From assembly GCA_016744535.1 (NCBI GenBank), contig JADGEE010000005.1, positions 14,830 to 65,960 of the forward strand: a stretch of 51,131 nt of DNA, read 5' to 3'. Shown here one piece after another: positions 17,716-26,488 of the stretch; within the stretch, counting starts at the first letter, position 1, and each line of letters opens with the position of its first letter. Position numbers and translations under genes: made by a program. The DNA comes from Campylobacteraceae bacterium (GTDB lineage Bacteria; Campylobacterota; Campylobacteria; Campylobacterales; BB28). The notes below the pieces were generated by a model. The model saw only the letters and a list, made by a program, of their open reading frames with translations. It ran no database searches and was not told where the DNA came from.

Positions 17716-18723
17716 ATGATTAAATTTATGATAGCACTTTTTTTTGGATTACTTTTTAGTTATATACTCTATGTATTAGATAAATTAAGAATAGAGTTAA
17801 AATCTAAAAAAGAGCAAAAAGAAGATAAAAAAATAGAAAAAATAGAGAGTAATGAAGAAAAAAGTGAAGATTTTGAAAAAATAAGTAAAGTAATAAAAAA
17901 TTTAGAGCAAAAGATTGATTCTAAAGGCAATTCTATTGAGTTAAAAAAAGAGAGAGAGTTATTAAACAGAGATAAAAAAGTTTTTGAAGAGAAGAGACAA
18001 GATGTTGAAGAAAAAGTTATTAAAGCAACTGAAGATATAACAAAACAGACTTTAATGCTAGAACACGAAAGACAAAATTTAGAAAAAGAGAGAGATAGAG
18101 TTGAAGAGTTAAAAGTGAAAATTGATAACTTTAATGATGAAAAAGATACTTTTGAAAAAAATAGAGTTGAGTTTCAAACTGAATTTTCAAAAGTTAGTGA
18201 AAAATTTTCACAAAAAGAGTTAAAAATAAAAGATGAGAGAGATAATTTAGTAAAAGAGAGAGATGATTTTGATAAAACTTTTGATGAATTTAAAAGAGAA
18301 CGCTCAAGTTTTTATCGTCAAAAAAAGCAATTTGAAGAGAATTTTTTTAACTTAAGAGAGGAGTTAATACGAGAAGAGGCTAAAATTGAACAGACAAAAG
18401 AGGAGATAAAAAGAGAGAGAAGTTTACTTAAATTAGATGAGAGAAAATTAATAGGATTAAAAGAGAAATTAAAAACTATAGAGAAACAAATTGAAGCAAA
18501 AAAGAGTAGTGTTAAAACTCAAGAGATGAGAAAAAACCCTTATGAAGTTTTAGGAATTGATGCTATATCGATGAAATCTCAAATAAAATTAGCATATAGA
18601 CATCAACTCTCACTATATCATCCAGATAAAGTAAATCATTTAGGTGAAGAGATTCAAAAGATAGCAGAAAAAAAGACAAAAGAGATTATAGAAGCTTATG
18701 AAGATTTAAAAAATAGAAATTAA
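17716..18723 (+). CDS. Membrane-anchored coiled-coil J-domain protein
   Basis: 335 residues. A single N-terminal TM (about 3-22) is followed by roughly 240 residues of highly charged coiled coil rich in Glu/Lys/Arg, and a C-terminal J domain starting NPYEVLGI with the HPD tripeptide at 302-304. J domains stimulate DnaK ATPase, so this probably tethers DnaK to the inner membrane. No Gly/Phe or zinc-finger region is present, so it is not a canonical DnaJ. The stop overlaps the convergent BatA-like gene by 4 bases. Confidence 0.85.
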   Translation: MIKFMIALFFGLLFSYILYVLDKLRIELKSKKEQKEDKKIEKIESNEEKSEDFEKISKVIKNLEQKIDSKGNSIELKKERELLNRDKKVFEEKRQDVEEKVIKATEDITKQTLMLEHERQNLEKERDRVEELKVKIDNFNDEKDTFEKNRVEFQTEFSKVSEKFSQKELKIKDERDNLVKERDDFDKTFDEFKRERSSFYRQKKQFEENFFNLREELIREEAKIEQTKEEIKRERSLLKLDERKLIGLKEKLKTIEKQIEAKKSSVKTQEMRKNPYEVLGIDAISMKSQIKLAYRHQLSLYHPDKVNHLGEEIQKIAEKKTKEIIEAYEDLKNRN

Positions 18724-19634
18724 AAATAATTTCTATATCTAAGAGTAATAAATAATCCTAAAAATAAGATTGCAAAACTAAGTGGATAGATAAAATAGTA
18801 ATCTTTTTTTATATAATCTCTAGCTTTTATATTTGATTCTTCTAAATCATCTATAAATGAGTAAACTTTTTTTAACATAAATTTATCACTTACACTAAAA
18901 AATTCTCCTCTTGTTTCGGAGGCTATATATTTTAACATATTAGTATCAAAATCACTCTCTTTACCAATTCCAATAGTATAAATTTTTATCTCTTTTGCTT
19001 TTGCTAATTGGGTTGCCTCTTTTGGTGTAACTTTACCTAAATTATCTCGTCCATCTGTTAATAAAATCATAACTTTACTTCTAGCTTTTGAAGTTTTAAA
19101 AGCTTTAATTGCCATAGCTACTCCATCGCCTAAAGCGGTATTTTCTCCTGCAATTCCTAATTCACTATAATCAATTAACTCTACTAAGACATCTTTTTCA
19201 TAAGTTAAAGGAGCATTTATAAAAGCAAAATCCCCAAATAAAACTAAACCTATATTATCATTTACTCTAGTTTTTACAAACTCTTTTGCTACATCTTTAA
19301 CTGCTTCAAATCTAGTTATCTTTTTAGCTCTTTTATCAAAACCTCTCTCACTCATTGAACCACTTACATCTATACTTAAAACTATATCTATTCCTATTCT
19401 ATTTTTTGGGTCAAATTTGTCTATAATAACAGGTGAGGCTAAAGTTGTAGTTAAAAATATAATACTCAAGTGTTTTAGTAGAGTTGTAAAATTAAACCAA
19501 CTTTGTTTAATTCCAAAAAAATTTAAATTTGTAAAATATAAAGCTGTGATTTTCTCTTTACAAAAAAATATACAAAAAATATACATAATTAAAATTATAA
19601 AAGCTTCGGGATACTCAAAAGTTAAGTGTTGCAT
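18720..19634 (-). CDS. BatA-like von Willebrand factor A domain protein
   Basis: 304 residues. N-terminal hydrophobic spans (about 10-25 and 50-70) are followed by a VWA domain with a complete MIDAS: D89-V-S91-G-S93 (DVSGSM), a Thr in the ENTALGDG region and LTDGRDN. A C-terminal TM lies near 282-299. This is the BatA arrangement. BatA proteins act with a MoxR ATPase and other Bat proteins, and none of those genes is adjacent here. The VWA domain is probably periplasmic or cytoplasmic depending on topology, which I cannot settle. Confidence 0.82.
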   Translation of the reverse strand: MQHLTFEYPEAFIILIMYIFCIFFCKEKITALYFTNLNFFGIKQSWFNFTTLLKHLSIIFLTTTLASPVIIDKFDPKNRIGIDIVLSIDVSGSMSERGFDKRAKKITRFEAVKDVAKEFVKTRVNDNIGLVLFGDFAFINAPLTYEKDVLVELIDYSELGIAGENTALGDGVAMAIKAFKTSKARSKVMILLTDGRDNLGKVTPKEATQLAKAKEIKIYTIGIGKESDFDTNMLKYIASETRGEFFSVSDKFMLKKVYSFIDDLEESNIKARDYIKKDYYFIYPLSFAILFLGLFITLRYRNYF

Positions 19635-19710
19635 TAAATATCTTTTTTAAATTAATTTTACCATTAAAAAGATAAAATACATTAATTAAAAATTATAAAA
19701 GGTTGTAAAA

Positions 19711-19995
19711 GTGATAAATAGTATTAAAAGTTTTTTTAATAAAATTATCGATTTTTTTAAAAAATCAGATGAAAATATAAGTGTTGAAGTTGAAGTAGAA
19801 AAAAAAGATGAAATAAATAAAAAAGAGATAATAAATAGAATAATTAAAGAAGAAAAACCTCAAAAAAAACAAGCAAAAAAAGAGATAAAAAAGTCTATAA
19901 CTAAAAAAGAGAAACCAAAAGAGAAAATTGAAAAAGAAGAAGATAAAAAGAAATTTAAACACTCTGCAATTGTAGATAAAGATATTTGGGAGTGA
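19711..19995 (+). CDS. Lysine-rich small protein of unknown function
   Basis: 94 residues. A short amphipathic N-terminus (MINSIKSFFNKIIDFFKK) is followed by a Lys/Glu-rich low-complexity middle and a conserved-looking end (FKHSAIVDKDIWE). The start is GTG. It is the first gene of a same-strand run that includes TraL- and TraM-like genes. Basic TraK-like proteins lead the corresponding traKLM order in IncP plasmids, but similarity to TraK is not visible and I do not assign it. Confidence 0.6.
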   Translation: MINSIKSFFNKIIDFFKKSDENISVEVEVEKKDEINKKEIINRIIKEEKPQKKQAKKEIKKSITKKEKPKEKIEKEEDKKKFKHSAIVDKDIWE

Positions 19996-20009
19996 ATAAG
20001 GAATAAATT

Positions 20010-20789
20010 ATGCTTAAAATAAAAAAGAAACAAAATAGAGGGGAAAACAATAGTATGGAAAAATTATCATCAAGCGTACATTTTACTTTACAGGGGAAAG
20101 GTGGTGCTGGTAAAACTTTTATCTCAACATTAATTGCACAGTGGATAAGAGATAAAAGCATTGATTTAAAGTGTTATGATACAGATAATGTAAATGCTAC
20201 TTTTGAGCAATATCAAGATTTAAAAGTTGAGCATATCGGTATTATGGATGGAAATAAAATTAATGAGAGAGGGTTTGATGATTTAATGGAAGCCCTTTTA
20301 ACTCAAAATAGATCATTTGTAATTGATAATGGAGCGAGTTCATTTGCACCACTTAATAACTATATGATTGAAAATGGTGTTATGGAGATGTTAAAAGAGC
20401 AGGGAAAAGATGTATATATCCATACTGTTTTAACTGGAGCTCAAGGTATTCAAGATACTGCACAAGGTTTTAAAAGCTTAATTAATAATTTTAATGATGT
20501 TCCCATAGTTGTATGGAAAAATGAGTATTTTGGAAAAATAGAGATTGATGGTAAGACATTTGAAGATACAAAACTATATAGAAGCAATACTGAAAAAATA
20601 AAAGGTATGGTTACAATAGCACAGAGAAATAGAGATACATTTATTAGAGATTTAGAAGAGATGGTAAAAAAGAAATTGACATTTAATCAAGTAAAAAGTA
20701 GTACAGCTTTTAAAATGATGGAAAAACAGAGATTAAATATTGTAAAAAAAGATATATTTACTCAATTAGATGAAGTCTTTGGAGTTTAA
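20010..20789 (+). CDS. TraL-like P-loop ATPase
   Basis: 259 residues. It has a deviant Walker A, GKGGAGKT, near residues 31-38, then YDTDNVNATFEQY and FVIDNGASSF where ParA/MinD-type ATPases carry their switch residues. The overall pattern resembles TraL of conjugative plasmids, which begins with a short MxxxxxxLQGKGGxGK block. ATG at 20010 has a good AAGGA site. ATG at 20055, closer to the usual family start, also has an AGGGG upstream. It lies 3 bp before the TraM-like gene. No relaxase, coupling protein or oriT is visible nearby. Confidence 0.75.
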   Translation: MLKIKKKQNRGENNSMEKLSSSVHFTLQGKGGAGKTFISTLIAQWIRDKSIDLKCYDTDNVNATFEQYQDLKVEHIGIMDGNKINERGFDDLMEALLTQNRSFVIDNGASSFAPLNNYMIENGVMEMLKEQGKDVYIHTVLTGAQGIQDTAQGFKSLINNFNDVPIVVWKNEYFGKIEIDGKTFEDTKLYRSNTEKIKGMVTIAQRNRDTFIRDLEEMVKKKLTFNQVKSSTAFKMMEKQRLNIVKKDIFTQLDEVFGV

Positions 20790-20791
20790 AT

Positions 20792-21556
20792 ATGGATATA
20801 GAGAAGTTAAAGACCGATATTTTTGTAGAGTTTGGATTAAAAATTGATGAAGATGACCCACTTTGGGCTTTTATTTTTGTAAATGAGAAAATAACTTCAC
20901 AATTTGCTAAAATTATTTATGACACTTTAAAATCAAGAGATGAAAAACTTTCAGAAATAAATTCTATTTTATCATCAATTTCAAAAATAAATAGTGATAT
21001 TGATAAAATTGCTAAAAGTATTGTAAATGCAAGTGATAAAGTAGATACTACTGTGAAGGATTATCAAGAAGTTGCAGACCAAATTAGAGATAATTTAAAT
21101 GTTTTTAGTAATAAAGTAGATTCAATTATTAAAAATATAGATTTAAGCAATACTGAAAAAATTATTAAAGATAAAATTGAACAGAGTGTTAAAGAGATAC
21201 CAACTGATAATTTAAGAGTTGAAGTTGAAAAATTAAATAATCTTTACACAAAATTAAGTAGTGATAGAGAAGAATTTGATTCTTTGGTTACAAAGAAGAG
21301 TCAGCAGATAAATAGTGCAACTGAAAATATTCAAAGTATTTATAAAAAAAATATTTTAATTGCTGGAGTGATTGGAGTGATTGGTTCAAGTCTTTTAGGT
21401 GGGGTAATATCATATTGGCAATCAAAAGTCTATTATCAAGAGAATTTCAATAAAAAAGTAAATGAGAAAGTCAAAGGTTTAAAGAGTATTAACGAAGAGA
21501 TTAATAAGTTAATTAAGAGTAGAGTCAATTTTAAAATAGAAGTTGATGAGAAGTAA
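20792..21556 (+). CDS. TraM-like coiled-coil membrane protein
   Basis: 254 residues. The first 45 residues (FGLKIDEDDPLWAFIFVNEKI) resemble the start of IncP-type TraM. A long coiled coil (about 45-185), one TM (about 190-210) and a charged tail follow. It lies directly after the TraL-like ATPase, the same order as traL-traM. Its role is unknown. A membrane partner for the ATPase is a reasonable inference. Confidence 0.6.
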   Translation: MDIEKLKTDIFVEFGLKIDEDDPLWAFIFVNEKITSQFAKIIYDTLKSRDEKLSEINSILSSISKINSDIDKIAKSIVNASDKVDTTVKDYQEVADQIRDNLNVFSNKVDSIIKNIDLSNTEKIIKDKIEQSVKEIPTDNLRVEVEKLNNLYTKLSSDREEFDSLVTKKSQQINSATENIQSIYKKNILIAGVIGVIGSSLLGGVISYWQSKVYYQENFNKKVNEKVKGLKSINEEINKLIKSRVNFKIEVDEK

Positions 21557-21612
21557 ATTAGCACAGAGATAGCACGAAAAAGTACTATTATTTTTTAATG
21601 AAAAGGGCTAGT

Positions 21613-21918
21613 ATGTTAAATGATATAAAGAAGTTAATAAAAGAGAATAAAAAAACTTTTATCGGTTTTTTAATAATGATAAGTTCTATTTTAATAATTT
21701 TTGGCTATTTTATCTTTAAAGAAACTCAAAAAAAAGAGGAAATTATTGTTGATGATTTAAAACAAGAAGTAGTGGTTAAAACAACTAAGACACCAGCAAT
21801 GCCAAATTATGGAAGTTATTTACAAGAAAAAGGTGGTAATGATGTTATATTATTACTTTTAGTTTTACTGTTTTTTATAGGAATATTTATTATCATATCA
21901 TCAAAGGAAAAAAAATGA
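21613..21918 (+). CDS. Small two-TM membrane protein of unknown function
   Basis: About 101 residues. The first ATG of the frame (21598) has no ribosome-binding site. ATG at 21613 has AAAAGG 7-8 bases upstream and is preferred. A cytoplasmic start (MLNDIKKLIKENKK) is followed by TM1, a periplasmic stretch of about 45 residues and TM2 near the C-terminus. The stop overlaps the lipoprotein start by 4 bases, indicating coupling. Family not recognised. Confidence 0.6.
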   Translation: MLNDIKKLIKENKKTFIGFLIMISSILIIFGYFIFKETQKKEEIIVDDLKQEVVVKTTKTPAMPNYGSYLQEKGGNDVILLLLVLLFFIGIFIIISSKEKK

Positions 21919-22256
21919 AAAAATTTTTATTTACTACTATTGCTTTAGTTTTTATTTTTACAGGTTGTACACAAGAGACGCAAAATAAGTTAAGTAGAAC
22001 TTTACAAAATTTTACAGGAAGTGATGGAGTTTTAGATATCTATTCTGGTGGAAAATTAATGAAAAAATTTATCCAAATTGATAAAATTTCAACTGCGTAT
22101 GGAACAGATAAAGATACTCCTAGACCATATAGATATGGTTATGGATATTTAGATTTAAATGAAAATTATAAAGTTGATGATAATGAAAAAAAGATGTATT
22201 TTGAGTTTAGTGATTATTCAACAGAGTATGTTTTTTATGAAAACCCTTTTAACTAA
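21915..22256 (+). CDS. Small lipoprotein of unknown function
   Basis: 113 residues with signal peptide and lipobox IFTGC (Cys near residue 18). The mature part has SGGKLMKKFIQIDKISTAYGTDKD and a YGYGYLDLNENYKVDDNEKK segment. The latter is acidic and Asp/Asn-rich with an EF-hand-like look, so Ca2+ binding is possible but unproven. It overlaps the upstream TM gene by 4 bases and lies 8 bp before the protease, so the three are probably made together. Confidence 0.7.
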   Translation: MKKFLFTTIALVFIFTGCTQETQNKLSRTLQNFTGSDGVLDIYSGGKLMKKFIQIDKISTAYGTDKDTPRPYRYGYGYLDLNENYKVDDNEKKMYFEFSDYSTEYVFYENPFN

Positions 22257-22264
22257 GAGATGAA

Positions 22265-23989
22265 TTGAAATTTATAAAACTTATGCCCATAGTGTTTATT
22301 TCACTATGGGGTGGAGATTTATACTATTATCAAAATGGTGAAAAAGTTTTTATAGATAAATCAAAGAGACATATAGATTCTAAAATTGTGTTAAGTTCTA
22401 TTCTTTTAAAGCCAAAAGATGAAAAAGCATTAAATAAAATTAAAAATATGAAAAATATTAAATTTATAGAAAAAATTGGTGATATTTATAAATTTGAGGC
22501 TAAAAATACCACTGAAGCTTTAAAAATTTCTGCAAAACTTTATGAAGATAATTTAACAGAATTTTCAGCTCCTAACTTTTTACAAAAAAGAGAGAATAGG
22601 TTAAAATTAAATAGAAATTTAAGAGAAGATGACTTTTTAGATTTACCATATTCTTGGCATTTAGATACAATTAAAGCAAAAGAGGCGTGGAGTATATCAA
22701 AAGGTGCAGGAATTAAAGTTGCTATTTTTGATAATGGAGTTGATTATACTCACGAGGATTTAAAAAATAACTATCTATTTGGTTATAATGTTAATAACTC
22801 AAATGATGATGCACATCCCCTACATTATGAAATTGATACAGATTCTTATCACGGTACGGCAGTTGCAGGGATTGTAGGTGCAAGTAAGAATAATATAGGA
22901 ATTATTGGTATAGCTCCAGAGAGTTTTTTAATAGGTGTAAAACGTATAGAAAATACAAGTGATGATTTAATTGTAAAAGCATTTAATTGGCTAAAAGAGA
23001 AAAATATAGATGTAATAAATTGTAGTTGGGGAACTTATGATGTAAGTGATTCTGTTAAATATGCTATTGTAGATTTAGCAACAAATGGAAGAGATGGAAA
23101 AGGTGCTTTGATTGTTTTTGCCGTTGGAAATGATTATTACACACAAGATGATTGGAAAGACGATGAATCTGCAATAGAGGAAGTTATAGGAGTTGGTGCA
23201 ATTGACCAATACAATCAGCGTTCAGTATTTAGCAATTATGGAGAGAAATTAGACATAGTAGCCCCAGGTGGATATTTAGGAGAGAATAATTTAGGAATTA
23301 GCTCAACTGATATTATGGAAAACGAAGGTCTTTCTAGTGGTAATTATACCCTTTCAGAGTCAGGTGAATTGATTGGAACAAGTTTCTCTGCACCTATTGT
23401 AGCTGGAGTCATTGCAGATATTTTAGCTATAAATCCAAATTTAACTAGAGATGAAGTAAAAGATATTTTATACTCAACTACACAAAAAACTGGGAATTTA
23501 GAATATATATCAAAAGATAATTATACTTTTAATGAAGAGTATGGATATGGATTAGTTAATACCAAAGATGCTGTTGATAGAGCATTAATTACAAATTTTA
23601 GTAAAAATATAAAAATTGGTTGGAATTTAATAGGAAATGTAAATATTGATAATTTAAGCACAGAGTATATGTTTAATAATTTTGCAGATATCATTTATAA
23701 CTACATAGGAAACAATGGATGGGTATTAAATCCAGCAACAGTAAAATCTGGAAAAGGTTTTTGGTTAAGGTCTACTAAAAATAAAAATTATATATTTGAA
23801 AATACAGGAGTAACCAACTCATATCAAATTACAGATGAGTGGCAAACTTTAACTACAGATAGAAATTTAAGATTGAGTGATAGTGATAGCTACTATTTTG
23901 TATATAGAGATAATAATTGGATTACTTATCCAGAGGGTGATTTAAAAGTTATCTATAAAGGTGAGGGATATTGGACAAAAAAGAGGTAA
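22265..23989 (+). CDS. Exported subtilisin-like serine protease (S8) with C-terminal GWNLI module
   Basis: 574 residues, TTG start. It has a signal peptide, a propeptide-like segment (about 40-115) and an S8 catalytic domain with D156 (FDNGVDYTHEDL), H196 (HGTAVAGI) and S373 (GTSFSAP). All three catalytic residues are present. The last 130 residues carry a two-part module, first IGWNLIG...WVLNP...GFWLR, then EWQTLT...WITYP...GYW. The same module ends the three proteins at 35003-40452. It is likely a periplasmic or surface peptidase. The module may be a targeting or wall/outer-membrane association domain, which is inference. Confidence 0.88.
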   Translation: MKFIKLMPIVFISLWGGDLYYYQNGEKVFIDKSKRHIDSKIVLSSILLKPKDEKALNKIKNMKNIKFIEKIGDIYKFEAKNTTEALKISAKLYEDNLTEFSAPNFLQKRENRLKLNRNLREDDFLDLPYSWHLDTIKAKEAWSISKGAGIKVAIFDNGVDYTHEDLKNNYLFGYNVNNSNDDAHPLHYEIDTDSYHGTAVAGIVGASKNNIGIIGIAPESFLIGVKRIENTSDDLIVKAFNWLKEKNIDVINCSWGTYDVSDSVKYAIVDLATNGRDGKGALIVFAVGNDYYTQDDWKDDESAIEEVIGVGAIDQYNQRSVFSNYGEKLDIVAPGGYLGENNLGISSTDIMENEGLSSGNYTLSESGELIGTSFSAPIVAGVIADILAINPNLTRDEVKDILYSTTQKTGNLEYISKDNYTFNEEYGYGLVNTKDAVDRALITNFSKNIKIGWNLIGNVNIDNLSTEYMFNNFADIIYNYIGNNGWVLNPATVKSGKGFWLRSTKNKNYIFENTGVTNSYQITDEWQTLTTDRNLRLSDSDSYYFVYRDNNWITYPEGDLKVIYKGEGYWTKKR

Positions 23990-23993
23990 TATT

Positions 23994-25091
23994 GTGGATG
24001 TAATAAAACTTTTTGAGAAATTAATTGCATTTAAATCAATTACTCCAACTGATGATGGAGCATTCGAATTTATAAAAGAGTATTTAAGTGATTTCAAAGT
24101 AGTTGAAATAGATAAAGAAGATGTTAAAAATCTATTTTTATATAAAAAGTTTGGAGATGGTGTTCATTTGAGTTTTGCAGGGCATATTGATGTTGTTCCA
24201 GCAGGTGATGGTTGGGATAGTGATCCATTTGTTGCAACTCATAGAGATGGTTTTATCTATGGTCGAGGCACTCAAGATATGAAAAGTGGCTTAGCTAGTT
24301 TTATCCAAGCTGTAAAAGAGACTGAAAACTTTAATGGAACTATTTCATTAATCCTTACAAGTGACGAGGAGGGTGATGCAAAATATGGAACAATTGAAGT
24401 ACTTAGATATTTAAAAGAGAAAAACTTTTTACCAAATTATGCAATTGTAGCAGAGCCAACTTGCGAAGAGGTTTTTGGAGATTCGATAAAAGTTGGAAGA
24501 AGAGGTTCTATCAATGGCGTAATTGAAAAAAAAGGTATTCAAGGACACGCTGCATATCCTGAAAAGTCTAAAAATCCAATTCATAAAGTAGCTCAAGTAT
24601 TACCTTTTATGGCTGGAATTAATTTAGATAATGGAGATGAATTTTTTTCACCTAGTCAATTTGTAATAACAGATATTAGAGCTGGAATGGAAGTTACAAA
24701 TGTTACTCCTGCAAATTTAAAGATGATGTTTAATATTAGAAATTCAACAGAGACCACAAAAGAAGATGTAGAAAAATTTGTACATAAATATTTTAAAGAT
24801 ATGGATTATACTTTAACTATAAGTCAATCATCAAAATCTTTTTTAACAAATAAAGATTCATTAGTAATTCAGCATATTGTAAAAGCGATTGAGAGTGTTA
24901 CCAAAATATATCCTAAGCTTTCAACAGCAGGTGGTACAAGTGATGCAAGGTTTTTAAATGAATTTGGAATTGATACAATTGAATTTGGTGTAAAAAATGA
25001 CACTATCCACTCTATTAATGAAAGAACCACAAAAGAGGAAATTATAAAACTTTATGAGGTATTTAAGAGAGTAATTAATAACTTTAATTAA
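23994..25091 (+). CDS. dapE: Succinyl-diaminopimelate desuccinylase
   Basis: About 365 residues, M20 metallopeptidase family. Metal-binding and catalytic residues are present: H64 (AGHIDVVP), D95 (GTQDMKSG), E125/E126 (SDEEGDA) and a late H in IHSINE. GGTSDARF is DapE-like. It acts in lysine and meso-diaminopimelate (peptidoglycan) synthesis. An upstream in-frame GTG (23961) lies inside the protease gene. GTG at 23994 follows AAAGAGG with 7 nt spacing and just clears the protease stop, so it is chosen. Confidence 0.92.
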   Translation: MDVIKLFEKLIAFKSITPTDDGAFEFIKEYLSDFKVVEIDKEDVKNLFLYKKFGDGVHLSFAGHIDVVPAGDGWDSDPFVATHRDGFIYGRGTQDMKSGLASFIQAVKETENFNGTISLILTSDEEGDAKYGTIEVLRYLKEKNFLPNYAIVAEPTCEEVFGDSIKVGRRGSINGVIEKKGIQGHAAYPEKSKNPIHKVAQVLPFMAGINLDNGDEFFSPSQFVITDIRAGMEVTNVTPANLKMMFNIRNSTETTKEDVEKFVHKYFKDMDYTLTISQSSKSFLTNKDSLVIQHIVKAIESVTKIYPKLSTAGGTSDARFLNEFGIDTIEFGVKNDTIHSINERTTKEEIIKLYEVFKRVINNFN

Positions 25092-25118
25092 TTAAAGTTA
25101 TATTATATTTTTTTATAA
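25079..25118 (+). terminator. Possible terminator after dapE
   Basis: A perfect 20-base palindrome (AACTTTAATTAATTAAAGTT), which includes the dapE stop codon, is followed about 8 bases later by a T-run. It is AT-only and therefore weak. Confidence 0.4.
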
Positions 25119-25126
25119 TAAAACTC

Positions 25127-25155
25127 TTGACAAAGGCAATACTTTCGGTTATAAT
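25127..25155 (+). promoter_or_regulatory. Consensus promoter of tRNA-Met
   Basis: TTGACA (25127-25132) and TATAAT (25150-25155) are separated by exactly 17 bp. Both hexamers are perfect. The start would fall near 25162, just before the tRNA. Confidence 0.88.
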
Positions 25156-25175
25156 TCTACCCACATAAGACAGAT

Positions 25176-25252
25176 GGCTAGATAGCTCAGCTGGCTAGAG
25201 CGCTGGTCTCATAAGCCGGAGGTCGGGAGTTCAAGTCTCCCTCTAGCTACCA
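25176..25252 (+). tRNA. tRNA-Met (CAU), elongator type
   Basis: 77 nt cloverleaf with encoded CCA. Anticodon loop CTCATAA gives CAT. The acceptor GGCTAGA/TCTAGCT and a D-arm TAGCTCAGCTGG fit elongator tRNA-Met rather than the initiator. A lysidine-modified tRNA-Ile with CAT cannot be excluded from sequence alone. Confidence 0.9.
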
Positions 25253-25311
25253 TTTATCTCTTATGTTTAAATTCTTCATTAAATAAAAATCTTAAATTTA
25301 TTCTTTAATTT

Positions 25312-26409
25312 TTAAATTAAACATCTGTCATTTGTCTCTATTGTATTATGTTTTAGTTTATCTATAATTTCTAACTGTTTTCTATGCATAAATCCATTTA
25401 AAATATTTTCAAATGCTCTAATTTTTGAATTAAATATAAAAACTATAATCTTATAATTATCAAACTCAATACTTTTTATGCACTTTACATCCATTCGCAT
25501 AATTTTACTATCTAATACAAACTCTACTTTATATAAATACTCTTTTTTTATATCTATATCTTTTTTAATTAAACTACTCATACTATTCATAGATATATCT
25601 AATATTTTTGCTAAAACTTCACCACTAGCACCTTTGATTGTTATATCTAAATTTTCGTGTATTAAATTAAGCTTTATACTTTTTCTATCAAATGGTGAGC
25701 CAAATTTTAAAAATTTATATGAGCTAAAGTGAATAAAACCTTTGTTTTCTATACATTTTCCAATAATAACTTTTTTTGAAATTGGAGTTAATAAATATAT
25801 AATATTTACCATATTTACAGCTCTATTATATGAACTATTTTTACTATTTGTTTTAAGTATTATTTTATCTGAAAGTATTGATATAACTTCAATTTCAAAT
25901 TTAGCAGGAACACCGTGAATTAAAATCAAAGCTTTTATTTTTAAATCTCTTGTTTTTACAATTTCTAAGAGTTTTGTAGAATCATTTTCACTCTCATCTT
26001 CTAAATTATTAAAAATTCCTTCTATATCTTGTAATTTTTGAAGTAATTCATTATCAATTGTAATATGTTTCTCATTCTCAATATCTTCACTTTTTTGATT
26101 AAAAAAATAATCAATCTCTTTTATCTTTTTAATAAACAGATTTAGCTCATCACTAACTGATTTATCTTTCAAAAGAAAACTAGAGTAGTCTCGAAGTACA
26201 ATCAAAAATAGTTTTGAAATAAAATTTTGAATACTTTTTAACTGCTCTTTATCATACTCTAAATCTAATAGAGTCTTTAAATTACTATCTTTATTTAAAA
26301 AGACAATATCATAAAAACTTAAGAATAATTTTTGATTTTTTTCACTCTTTTTAAATAGGTTCTTAACAGTTTTTGTATATTGAATCTTATAATCATTAAA
26401 AAAATCCAC
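25312..26409 (-). CDS. Protein with possible C-terminal PilZ-like domain
   Basis: 365 residues. The N-terminal 230 residues are helical and charged with no recognised motif. The C-terminal part has FDRKSIKLNL, then ILDISMNSMSSLI and a strand-rich tail, which recalls PilZ (R...D.S..G) but with the cyclic-di-GMP residues degenerate. It is probably cytoplasmic. It could be a c-di-GMP-independent PilZ relative acting in motility or adhesion. This is a weak assignment. Confidence 0.5.
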   Translation of the reverse strand: MDFFNDYKIQYTKTVKNLFKKSEKNQKLFLSFYDIVFLNKDSNLKTLLDLEYDKEQLKSIQNFISKLFLIVLRDYSSFLLKDKSVSDELNLFIKKIKEIDYFFNQKSEDIENEKHITIDNELLQKLQDIEGIFNNLEDESENDSTKLLEIVKTRDLKIKALILIHGVPAKFEIEVISILSDKIILKTNSKNSSYNRAVNMVNIIYLLTPISKKVIIGKCIENKGFIHFSSYKFLKFGSPFDRKSIKLNLIHENLDITIKGASGEVLAKILDISMNSMSSLIKKDIDIKKEYLYKVEFVLDSKIMRMDVKCIKSIEFDNYKIIVFIFNSKIRAFENILNGFMHRKQLEIIDKLKHNTIETNDRCLI

Positions 26410-26488
26410 GCTTATCCCTAATAAAGTTATAATATTATTAAGAATTATAATAAAATAATCATTAAAATAGAGTGTTTTTTAAGTAAAA

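Noticed and set aside
19765-19962. Leftward Phe-rich frame opposite the Lys-rich gene
   Set aside because: A poly-A-rich coding strand reads as Phe/Tyr on the other strand. It is a composition shadow.
20010-21556. Integrated conjugative element or plasmid partition locus
   Set aside because: Only TraL- and TraM-like genes are present. No relaxase, coupling ATPase, ParB, integrase or flanking repeats are seen in the window.
23961-23993. Upstream GTG start for dapE inside the protease gene
   Set aside because: It would overlap the protease coding end by 29 bases, and a better-placed GTG at 23994 follows an AAAGAGG site.
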